A program made the position numbers and the translations under genes. A stretch of DNA of 64,000 nt from UBA11346 sp038060575 (GTDB lineage Bacteria > Planctomycetota > UBA11346), in NCBI GenBank assembly GCA_964652775.1, contig CAZZAM010000004.1, forward strand, positions 124,001 to 188,000, given 5' to 3'. Below the pieces are notes generated by a model. That model searched no databases. It saw only the letters and a list, made by a program, of their open reading frames with translations, and was not told the DNA's origin. Positions 40,085 to 47,961 of the stretch are shown here, piece after piece; positions within the stretch are counted from its first letter, which is position 1, and every line of letters starts with the position of its first letter.

Positions 40085-42235
40085 ATGCATCGCCATCTTC
40101 TCGCTCCTACCCTGCTTGCCATTGCCGCGTTATGTGCCGCGGAGGACACGCCCAGCGAGACGCCGAAGGTCGAGAGTGAACGCGGTGTAGTGCGCCTTCC
40201 AGAAATCACCGTGGTCGCAGAGAAAGTGCGTTCACCGGAGCAGATCGTACCGGTGAGCGTCAGTGCTATCGACCAGGCGAAACTGGATGCCATTGATGCG
40301 CAGTCGGTGAAAGATGCGGCGATGTCCGTCCCCAATGTACACGTTGTCGAATTCACAGCGCGGATCGTGAGTCAACCCTATTTCCGTGGCATCGGATCAA
40401 GCCCCGGCAATCCGGCGGTGACAACCTATTATGACGGTGTTCCGCAGTTGCACGGATACACCTCCAATCTTGGATTGCTGGATGTTGAGCAGGTCGAATT
40501 TGTGCGTGGATCGCAAGGGCTCTTCTATGGGCGCAATACCATCGGTGGTGCGATCAATGTGCTCAGCCGCGCGCCTGGAGAGCAATGGCATGGCGCCGTC
40601 TCGGCTGGCTATGGTTCCTCCGAGGCCAGCGAAGGAAACTTCCATGTCAGCGGTCCCCTGATTCAGGGCAAGCTGGGCTTGAGTATCGCTGGAAGGTATG
40701 AGGACCGAGACGGGTTTACCAAGAACGACACGACTGGAAATACGTTGGATGATCGCGAAGCACGGTTCTTCAAGTCGCAAATGCAGTGGGCGCCTGCTGA
40801 CCGGCTATCTGTGCGCTTCATCTTCACCAACGAGCACGACCACGATGGTGATTACGCACTCGGTGATCTCGCCGCGATCCGCAACCGGCCATTCCATGTG
40901 CAGCGTGATTCAGAGGGTTTCGTCAATCGCGACGTCTTGGCTCCAACCCTGATCGTGCGCTATATGGATCCCAAGTTCGAACTCACCTCGACCAGCGGCA
41001 TCGTCGATTGGCGAACTTCAGAGGCGACTGATCTGGATTATTCTGCCGTCGCAGCAGCACGGCGTGAAAACCGTCAGAACGGCACTCAGATCACTCAGGA
41101 GCTGCGCCTGACATCGCCGCAAGATCATCCGGTCGTGGTTGGCAATGATCTGAAGCTGAAGTGGCAAGTTGGCGCGTTTGGATTCTCTCAGCGCTATGAA
41201 CAAGACGCCGTCAATCACTACGCGCCATTTGTCCTTAGTCCGTTTATTGGCTTCGCCGTCGATCAAGCATCATCGGCGCGCTTGAGCGATAAAGGTCTTG
41301 GCGTTTATGGCCATGCCACGTTGCTGATTGGCGATACGATTGACGTCGGCGCTGGTCTGCGCGGCGATCGCGAATCCAAGCAGGCTGAACTCGTCACGTC
41401 CTATTCGCCGGTCATCGCCGCAGCTACGGTGGTCGATGAGAGTCGTTCCTATTCCAAGCTGTCGCCGGAACTCAACGTGGCGTATCATGTCGATCAGAAC
41501 CGCATGGTATATGGTTCAATCAATCGCGGTTATCGTGCTGGCGGTTTCAATCCGACCTCACCAGTCGGTAGCGAAGCCTACGGAGAAGAGAGTAGTTTGA
41601 GCTATGAAGTCGGTGCCAAAGCGGAGTTGCTCGACCATCGGGTGAGTGTTCATGCAGCCGCCTTCTATGTCGCCTGGGATAACTTGCAGTTGAACCTACC
41701 CAACGGTCAGAGCTACTACGTGGCCAACGCTGGTGACGCCAAGAGCCAAGGCCTCGAACTTGAAGTGAAGGCACAACTCAGCGAAGAGTTCTCTGTTTTT
41801 AGCTCTTTCGGCTACGCCGACGCCCGCTTCCGTAATGGAGCAACCAGCATCAGCACGAGCGCGTCTGGCACGAATAGTACGGTCGATGTCGGTGGAAATA
41901 AACTCGTCTACGCGCCTGAGCTGACCTACAGTGCCGGTGTTCAATTCACCAAAAAGCTCGACCGGGGCCTCACCGTGTACGCCCGTCCTGAATTGGCTGG
42001 AACCGGCAGCTACTATTACAATGCCGCCAATACGGAATCCCAGAAATCGTATGTTCTCGTCAATGCTCGTGTGGGTGTTGAGGGTCAGCGCTGGTTTACT
42101 GAGGGTTGGGTGAAGAATCTGTTCGATACCAGGTACGTGCCAGTCGCCTTCGAGTATCCCAACAACCAGTCGGGATTCATCGGTGAAGTCGGCAGCCCGC
42201 TAACTCTGGGTATTCGGACTGGCTTCAAGTTCTGA
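40085..42235 (+). CDS. TonB-dependent outer-membrane receptor
   Basis: A 716-residue beta-barrel receptor. The ATG at 40085 follows GAGAGA and starts a signal peptide (MHRHLLAPTLLAIAALCAA). A short TonB-box-like stretch LPEITVVAEK comes next, then the plug domain with VEFVRGSQGLFYGRNTIGGAINVLSRAP, and a barrel ending in a typical aromatic residue (GIRTGFKF). It imports a large or scarce ligand using proton-motive force. Sequence style (GRNTIGGAIN, RGYRAGGFNP) is that of the general TonB/siderophore-type receptors. It is last in the MarR-linked cluster, separated by 105 bases with an inverted repeat, and likely serves the compound handled by the cluster. Confidence 0.93.
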   Translation: MHRHLLAPTLLAIAALCAAEDTPSETPKVESERGVVRLPEITVVAEKVRSPEQIVPVSVSAIDQAKLDAIDAQSVKDAAMSVPNVHVVEFTARIVSQPYFRGIGSSPGNPAVTTYYDGVPQLHGYTSNLGLLDVEQVEFVRGSQGLFYGRNTIGGAINVLSRAPGEQWHGAVSAGYGSSEASEGNFHVSGPLIQGKLGLSIAGRYEDRDGFTKNDTTGNTLDDREARFFKSQMQWAPADRLSVRFIFTNEHDHDGDYALGDLAAIRNRPFHVQRDSEGFVNRDVLAPTLIVRYMDPKFELTSTSGIVDWRTSEATDLDYSAVAAARRENRQNGTQITQELRLTSPQDHPVVVGNDLKLKWQVGAFGFSQRYEQDAVNHYAPFVLSPFIGFAVDQASSARLSDKGLGVYGHATLLIGDTIDVGAGLRGDRESKQAELVTSYSPVIAAATVVDESRSYSKLSPELNVAYHVDQNRMVYGSINRGYRAGGFNPTSPVGSEAYGEESSLSYEVGAKAELLDHRVSVHAAAFYVAWDNLQLNLPNGQSYYVANAGDAKSQGLELEVKAQLSEEFSVFSSFGYADARFRNGATSISTSASGTNSTVDVGGNKLVYAPELTYSAGVQFTKKLDRGLTVYARPELAGTGSYYYNAANTESQKSYVLVNARVGVEGQRWFTEGWVKNLFDTRYVPVAFEYPNNQSGFIGEVGSPLTLGIRTGFKF

Positions 42236-42252
42236 GGCTGATCTGAGTCGCG

Positions 42253-42960
42253 CTACGGTAGCTTCGCCCACGACACTCTGACTACGTGCGTCTGATACCA
42301 GGAGTTGTCATATGGAAGGTGATCGATGTACACCCGGTGTCGATGTGGATCGGCTTGGATAATGTCTTCGGGGCTCAGGCCGACCATGACGTGTACTCCG
42401 CCCTTCGTCACGTACAGGGATCCAGGAGTAAGGTGGCCGCAGATTGATTGCAGTGAAGAAATGGATTCATGCACCTCCATGCGTCCACCATAGCCGGCAA
42501 GCATCTCGCGAGCCGATGCATCGTACCAAGCCAAGAGCAGCGCTTCGGCCAATGCTCGTGGTCTGGCGTGTCGTACGGAGTACGAAAACAGACTGCACAT
42601 GCGCGCACGTCGTGGTAATCCAGAACAGTCGATGCCGGTCGTTCGCTCACCACCCCAGATATAGGCAATGCCGTTAGAACGCCGTAATTCCTCGAGGTAC
42701 AGACGATCCAGTGCTGCCTCATCGATGGGTCCTCGATCCACGAAGCACAACAGTCCCATGAGCGCGACACTGCTGGCACATATGATGTACCACAGACCTG
42801 CCCGTGGCAGGAAACTGATAAGTAGGAAAATTACCCCGACACTGTTGCACGCCAACAGGACGAGGGTGGTCTTGGTGACTACGGGGTAGTAAATGAGCAC
42901 GACGATCGTCGCTAGGCATCCGATAGCGCAGATGACTCGAAATCCACGTGACAACGTCAT
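42253..42960 (-). CDS. NlpC/P60-type cysteine peptidase with membrane helices
   Basis: A 235-residue protein. The N-terminal 80 residues form about three membrane helices (11-28, 33-50, 56-73). The catalytic part has the NlpC/P60 motif YIWGGERTTGIDCSGL with the active Cys, GGVHVMVGL with the His, and IIQADPHRHRV. These enzymes cut amide bonds in peptidoglycan stem peptides. Having several helices before a small catalytic domain is uncommon and places it on the outer face of the inner membrane. Its ATG overlaps the stop of the DUF455 gene upstream. Confidence 0.78.
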   Translation of the reverse strand: MTLSRGFRVICAIGCLATIVVLIYYPVVTKTTLVLLACNSVGVIFLLISFLPRAGLWYIICASSVALMGLLCFVDRGPIDEAALDRLYLEELRRSNGIAYIWGGERTTGIDCSGLPRRARMCSLFSYSVRHARPRALAEALLLAWYDASAREMLAGYGGRMEVHESISSLQSICGHLTPGSLYVTKGGVHVMVGLSPEDIIQADPHRHRVYIDHLPYDNSWYQTHVVRVSWAKLP

Positions 42961-43730
42961 GACCCAACCGCACCCATTTCCTGTTTACTGAATCCAGCTT
43001 GCGTACGTCCTGCCACATCGAGTGGCCAGGGACTCGGGATCTGTTCAGCAAATCGGTGGCGAATGACGTGGATGAAATGGGTTTCGGGATCCAATCCGTT
43101 CATCGTGCACCAATGCCGATGCCAGTGTGTGCCCGTAGCGACGTGGTTGATCTCGTCGTTATAGATGCGTTTCAAGACAACGTGTGCTGCCGCATCGACT
43201 GGCTCTACGCGTGGCAGCAATCCAGCATTCACATCCAGGCCGCGCGCTTCAAGGAAACGCGGCACGGCGACGAGCTGTTCACCAAGTCCTTCGCATGTAC
43301 GCGCTGCATCCCACAGTCGATGATGCACGGGTTCTGATCCCGGCGGCCAACCAGCCTGCCGAAGCCAAGCAGCCAACAGTTGAGCATGTTCGGCTTCTTC
43401 GCGAGCGACGCGCAGGCAGTCAGCGTGGAATGCTTGCGGCATATTCGGCCCACGCAGTGCCATCAGACACGCAAGGTCGATGGCTTCTAATTCAATGTGC
43501 CAAATCGCATGCAGAAAACGGCGCAAACCAGCTATGGATTCAACGCCTTTACGTCGCCGTGTTGGTGATCCTTCAATTACGTGAGCGGGACGTCCGGGCC
43601 GGTGCGGAACTACTGGTGGGATCCAGATAGTTCCGTTTGCCGGTGGAGTAAGTCCCACAAGCACGGCATCTTTGTCAGAGGCGTCTGGTGCGGCAATCGC
43701 GGCCAGCAAGCCAACGACGTAGGAATGCAC
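42957..43730 (-). CDS. DUF455 ferritin-like protein
   Basis: A 257-residue helical protein. The ferritin-like metal site appears as HAIWHIELEAIDLACLMAL, REEAEHAQLLAAWL, RFLEARGLDVN and KRIYNDEINHVATGTHWH, giving repeated E-x-x-H pairs of the DUF455 group, probably a di-iron site. Close relatives include the tRNA hydroxylase MiaE fold, but the reaction is unknown. I choose the GTG at 43730, just past the upstream gene stop (43735); an in-frame start at 43826 would overlap that gene by 92 bases with residues unlike the family. Confidence 0.8.
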   Translation of the reverse strand: MHSYVVGLLAAIAAPDASDKDAVLVGLTPPANGTIWIPPVVPHRPGRPAHVIEGSPTRRRKGVESIAGLRRFLHAIWHIELEAIDLACLMALRGPNMPQAFHADCLRVAREEAEHAQLLAAWLRQAGWPPGSEPVHHRLWDAARTCEGLGEQLVAVPRFLEARGLDVNAGLLPRVEPVDAAAHVVLKRIYNDEINHVATGTHWHRHWCTMNGLDPETHFIHVIRHRFAEQIPSPWPLDVAGRTQAGFSKQEMGAVGS

Positions 43731-43734
43731 AGTT

Positions 43735-44628
43735 TCAACGCAGTTTGGTTGCGGTGAGGACCAAGAACAACGGGATCTCACGTGCTGCGAGATCTTCAGC
43801 GGCGTAGCGCGAGCCCTTGGTGCCACGGCGGGGATTCGTCAATTCATCGCAACCGGTAATACCGAGTCCAACCGCACCGCACGCGTCGATGTAGGCCGAC
43901 AACGGACGATGGCTCGACAAGGTCTCCATGTCGCCTTCAGCCGTGCCGCGAGCTGCGCCAGGATGAGTCGCGATGCGCATCTGATATGGCGACAGATAAC
44001 CATCGATGCGTCGGTATTGCTGACGCTGATCATCATCCCAACCCCAGCTAGTGCGCTTGGGCTGGCGGAAACATGGATGCGTCAGCGCCATAACCAACCG
44101 GCCACCAGGCTGAATAACCGCCGCAGCACCCGCGAGCACCGCGTCGATCGGCGACATGTCTTGCAGTACCATGACCGCAGCGGCGTGATCGAAGCGCTCG
44201 GCGCCGAGAGCCTCGCCCAGTTTGCGGGCATCACCAAGGAGATGCTTTTCGTTTGCGCCTGCGCGAGCCTGGGCGGTTGCGATCAGCGTTGGGCTGGCAT
44301 CGACTCCCAGCGAGGCGACTCCCAAGTGTGCCAGGGCACGACCGAGAACGCCCTGGCCGCAGCCGATGTCGAGAACACGCTGACCCTTCTTTGCGCCAAG
44401 TCGCTTGAGTACAGCCGGCAATAACACCTGCTGGTAAAGATCCGCACCGCCTTGGCCTTGGAGTTGATCGTACCAATAGGCCTGATTCTCCCACGCCGTC
44501 TCTGCTGCCGGGGCGGCGGATGATTTCGCCGCCGGGCGCGAACGCTGCTGCGCGGTGTTGGGCGCGTCAGCAGAAACACGGTTTCGACGCGGTGGACCGC
44601 TGTAATCGCGACGGGGAAACTGAGCCAT
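43735..44628 (-). CDS. Class I SAM-dependent methyltransferase
   Basis: A 297-residue methyltransferase. Motif I is VLDIGCGQGVLGRALA, motif II VASLGVDASPTLI, and motif IV-like FDHAAAVMVLQDM, followed by RLVMALTHPCFRQP. The first 60 residues are basic and low-complexity. ATG 44628 is preferred; an in-frame start at 44763 reads through the divergent spacer. It is of the UbiE/COQ5-like small-molecule or RNA type without a clear target. It heads a three-gene minus-strand unit diverging from the DUF47-PiT genes with about 100 bases between. Confidence 0.82.
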   Translation of the reverse strand: MAQFPRRDYSGPPRRNRVSADAPNTAQQRSRPAAKSSAAPAAETAWENQAYWYDQLQGQGGADLYQQVLLPAVLKRLGAKKGQRVLDIGCGQGVLGRALAHLGVASLGVDASPTLIATAQARAGANEKHLLGDARKLGEALGAERFDHAAAVMVLQDMSPIDAVLAGAAAVIQPGGRLVMALTHPCFRQPKRTSWGWDDDQRQQYRRIDGYLSPYQMRIATHPGAARGTAEGDMETLSSHRPLSAYIDACGAVGLGITGCDELTNPRRGTKGSRYAAEDLAAREIPLFLVLTATKLR

Positions 44629-44729
44629 GGGCGTGATGGTCGCGCCTGCACCATGTTCACAAGCGCCATAGTAAACTAGGCATAAGGTGGCGATTGACCA
44701 GAGGCTCCCTGGCGGTTGGATGCCGCACC

Positions 44730-45365
44730 ATGCTGCAACGACTAGTTCGCTGGCTCCTGCCACAAGAAGCCCGCTTTTACGATTTGGTCGAGCGTCAAGC
44801 CGCCATTGCCCACGAGGCCGCCAAGGCCATGGCTGGATACCGTGCTGGTCGCAGTGCGGTTGATATCAAGGCACAAGTGGAATTGCTCGAACGGCAGGGG
44901 GACGATGCGGGACGCGCGATGATCGAAGCGCTGGGCCGCACCTTCTCGACTCCGATAGATCGCGAGGACCTCCAGCGGCTGTCGAAAAAACTGGATGACA
45001 TTACCGACTTCATCAATCTCGCGGCACGCGACTGTGCGCTTTATGGTGTAGATCAGCCGACCCAGCCCATGCTGCTACAAGTTGAAAAACTCTGCGCATG
45101 CACCGAATTGGTATCTGCGGCAACCCCATGGCTACGCCGGCAGGCTTATCCTGAGATTATCGACCTGTCACGACGTATCGGCACGCTCAGAGATGAAGCA
45201 AACAACGTGTGTACAGCGGCAATTAATCAGCTGTTCCATGACCCCGCCATCGATGCAAAAACCATTTTACGCGAGAAGGAAGTGCTCGAGGCGCTCGACA
45301 AAGCGATCAATCGCTGCGAACAAGTTGGTGAGGTGCTGACCAATATCGCAGTTAAGAACGGGTGA
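44730..45365 (+). CDS. DUF47 (PhoU-like) phosphate transport regulator
   Basis: A 211-residue all-helical protein of the DUF47/PhoU-like family, the common partner of PiT phosphate carriers. Typical segments: FYDLVERQAAIAHEAA, DREDLQRLSKKLDDITDFINLAAR and LREKEVLEALDKAINRCEQVGEVLTNI. The repeated Asp/Glu-rich helices can bind metal. The ATG at 44730 gives the family start MLQRLVRWLLPQEARFYDL. The PiT gene follows after 7 bases, so they form an operon; it likely tunes carrier activity. Confidence 0.92.
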   Translation: MLQRLVRWLLPQEARFYDLVERQAAIAHEAAKAMAGYRAGRSAVDIKAQVELLERQGDDAGRAMIEALGRTFSTPIDREDLQRLSKKLDDITDFINLAARDCALYGVDQPTQPMLLQVEKLCACTELVSAATPWLRRQAYPEIIDLSRRIGTLRDEANNVCTAAINQLFHDPAIDAKTILREKEVLEALDKAINRCEQVGEVLTNIAVKNG

Positions 45366-45372
45366 TAATTCG

Positions 45373-46656
45373 ATGTTGACCATGCTTGTGCTGGTGGTGG
45401 TAGCTGCATTGATCTTCGATTTCATCAATGGCTTTCACGATGCCGCTAATGCAATTGCTACGTCAGTGGCAACTGGAGTCATGTCGATTCGCACCGCGGT
45501 TATCGTTTCAGGCATATTTAATTTCATTGGCGCGTTGTCTGGCACAGCCGTGGCCAGCTTTATCGCCAGCGGACTTGTTCCCGACATCTCATTGGTCACC
45601 CCAACTGTTATCCTCAGTACTTTGATCGGTGCCTCTGCGTGGAATCTGATTACCTGGTGGTATGGCATCCCATCGAGTTCAAGTCACGCTTTGATTGGCG
45701 CCCTGGCCGGAGCAGTCGTGGCGCACGCTGGTTTCGCTGCGTTTTCCTGGGAAAAAATGACCGACAAGGTGCTTATCCCCTTGGTGCAGTCGCCAGCAAT
45801 TGGTTTTTTCATTGCCTTCTTGGCGGTGGTGGCAGCCGTATGGATATTTCGAAACGCTCGTCCTGCACCAGTTAATCGCGGAGCCAGGGTCCTCCAATTC
45901 GTTTCCGCCTGCACGTTATCCTATGCTCATGGACTCAATGATGCGCAGAAGGTCATGGGCGTTATCACGCTGGGGCTGGTGGCCTTCATGTCAGGGTACG
46001 GCTTGAAGCCGCTCTTGGTTCCAGCGAAAGGCCAAGACGCCGCTACATTTCAGGCAAACGTTGCCGCGTTCCACGTTCAATCCGCAGCCAGTAAAAATAA
46101 ATCCGATGTGGATAAGTCAGTCGTGCCATCAGTCTCGATGAGCCCGTTGCCGTTGCGTAGTGATGTCCAAGCATACGAAGCCACAATTCAGAGATCAGGG
46201 ATGTCGGCCTTCATGAAGGAACATGCGCATGAACTTCTACCGACGGCGCACATCGTTAAGGACAAAAAGGATCCCAAAAAATTAGCTGAGGTGAATAACG
46301 TCCCATTCTGGGCCATCTTTACTTGTGCTGCAGCCATGTGCTTGGGGACGATTGCAGGCGGGAAACGCATTATCAAAACCATGGGCTCTAAAATTGTCCG
46401 TATGAGTCCTTTGCAAGGCTTTGCCGCGCAGACCAGTGGTACAGCCGTGATCATTGGCTTCAGCATGGTGGGCACACCTTTGTCCACGACGCACTGCATC
46501 AGTGCGAGTATCCTTGGCGCTGGTTCGTCATTTGGCCTGAGTCGCGTGCGCTGGAATGTCGCGATTAATATCGTCTTCGCTTGGTTGCTGACCTTGCCGG
46601 CCAGTGCGGCCATGGCCTGGTTGGTTGAGAAGGGTCTGGAGTCGATGAACTTATAG
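45373..46656 (+). CDS. pit: Low-affinity inorganic phosphate transporter, PiT family
   Basis: A 427-residue inner-membrane carrier with about ten helices that moves metal-phosphate with H+ or Na+. The duplicated PiT signature is seen in DFINGFHDAANAIATSVATG (15-34), in SYAHGLNDAQKVMGVITLG (about 183-201) and in the C-terminal part near SGTAVIIGFSMVGTPLSTTH. A hydrophilic loop of about 100 residues (210-310) separates the halves. GGGTGAT overlapping the DUF47 stop may act as ribosome site. Confidence 0.93.
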   Translation: MLTMLVLVVVAALIFDFINGFHDAANAIATSVATGVMSIRTAVIVSGIFNFIGALSGTAVASFIASGLVPDISLVTPTVILSTLIGASAWNLITWWYGIPSSSSHALIGALAGAVVAHAGFAAFSWEKMTDKVLIPLVQSPAIGFFIAFLAVVAAVWIFRNARPAPVNRGARVLQFVSACTLSYAHGLNDAQKVMGVITLGLVAFMSGYGLKPLLVPAKGQDAATFQANVAAFHVQSAASKNKSDVDKSVVPSVSMSPLPLRSDVQAYEATIQRSGMSAFMKEHAHELLPTAHIVKDKKDPKKLAEVNNVPFWAIFTCAAAMCLGTIAGGKRIIKTMGSKIVRMSPLQGFAAQTSGTAVIIGFSMVGTPLSTTHCISASILGAGSSFGLSRVRWNVAINIVFAWLLTLPASAAMAWLVEKGLESMNL

Positions 46657-46758
46657 TGTGCGGCTGGCGTAAGGTGATTTATGGCTCGGCATGACCTCGT
46701 TTCGTTGTCCAGTACTTACGACATACCAATGCTGATATTCCACATAGAGTCTCGCACC

Positions 46759-47961
46759 ATGATGAAACATTGGGTCCTGCTCTTGGCGTGGTTATCCGTT
46801 GCGGCGTGTGGCAAGGCGACTGCGCCATCGGTTGCTGCTTCCAGGTCACCCATTCTTGTCGAAGTAGCCACCGCAAAAATGAACGATGTGCCAATTATTA
46901 TTCCGGCGATTGGCAGCGTGCTGGCTTCTGAATCAGTACTCGTTCGCCCACAGGTAACGGCGCTGATTCGTAGCATCCAGTTCACGGAGGGCAGTTCGGT
47001 TACGGCAGGCACGCCGCTATTCCAACTTGATGATCGTCCGTTCGTGGCTGCGTTGCAGCAGGCAGAAGCAGACCTTGTTCGTTCCCGAGCCGCCGAACGC
47101 CAAGCTGCGGCTTTTCTTGAACGACAACGATCACAACTTGCGCTTGCTGAAATCGAAGAGCGACGAACGACGGATTTGGCCGGTAAATCACTCATAACCG
47201 AGCAACTTGTCGCGCAAATCCACGCTGCATTGCGCGGGGCCCATGCAGATGTACTGGCCGCTGACGCGGCCGTTGCTACAGCCCATGCTGGAGTTATCGC
47301 TGCTGAATCGGCGGTAGCGAAGGAGCGATTGAATGTCTCCTGGTGTTCGATTGTCGCCCCGCTGTCGGGACGAACCGGCATTCTTGGAATGACTGCCGGT
47401 AATCTCGCAGTCGCCAACCAGACCGAACTCATCACCATTGTCAGAATGCAGCCGATCCTGATGGATTTTTCCGTCCCTGGAGCAAATCTCGCAGCGATTC
47501 AGGCGGCGCAGCTGCAAGGTCCAGTTGTAGTCGAAGCGAGTTTGGAACAAGGAGGCGCAACCGAAACTGGAACGCTCACCATGATTGATAATCAGATCAA
47601 CTCGGCGTCGGGATCGATTCGCTTACGCGCCATGTTTACCAATGCCAATATGCGGCTTTGGCCAGGTCAGCAATGTCGGGTTGCCATGCACCTTGGAGTT
47701 GAATTGCAGGTTGTGACTGTTCCTGAAAAAGCAGTCCAGGCTGGCCAGCGTGGGAATATCGTTTGGGTAGTTCAAGCCGATCAATCAGTGGCACCACAGG
47801 TAGTCGAAGTACGTCGAAGTAACAACGGACTGGCGGTCATCGGATCTGGAGTCACTGCCGGTATGCGCGTAGTTATCGATGGGCAGTTTCAATTAACCCA
47901 AGGTACCAAGGTCGGAACGAAGGCTGACGCCGCCGGCAAGGTCGAATCAGCGCGACGATGA
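46759..47961 (+). CDS. RND efflux periplasmic adaptor (HlyD/AcrA family) lipoprotein
   Basis: A 400-residue membrane-fusion protein. The ATG at 46759 (or 46762) starts a lipoprotein signal with lipobox VAAC at Cys16-17. Domains in order: beta-barrel and lipoyl halves with VRPQVTALIRSIQFTEGSSVTAGTPLFQLDDRPF, a coiled-coil hairpin rich in Ala/Glu (about 95-180), lipoyl return WCSIVAPLSGRTGILGMTAGNLA, and a C-terminal beta domain. It links the inner-membrane pump to an outer-membrane channel. The pump gene overlaps it by ATGA; no TolC-like gene is present in this window. Confidence 0.93.
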   Translation: MMKHWVLLLAWLSVAACGKATAPSVAASRSPILVEVATAKMNDVPIIIPAIGSVLASESVLVRPQVTALIRSIQFTEGSSVTAGTPLFQLDDRPFVAALQQAEADLVRSRAAERQAAAFLERQRSQLALAEIEERRTTDLAGKSLITEQLVAQIHAALRGAHADVLAADAAVATAHAGVIAAESAVAKERLNVSWCSIVAPLSGRTGILGMTAGNLAVANQTELITIVRMQPILMDFSVPGANLAAIQAAQLQGPVVVEASLEQGGATETGTLTMIDNQINSASGSIRLRAMFTNANMRLWPGQQCRVAMHLGVELQVVTVPEKAVQAGQRGNIVWVVQADQSVAPQVVEVRRSNNGLAVIGSGVTAGMRVVIDGQFQLTQGTKVGTKADAAGKVESARR

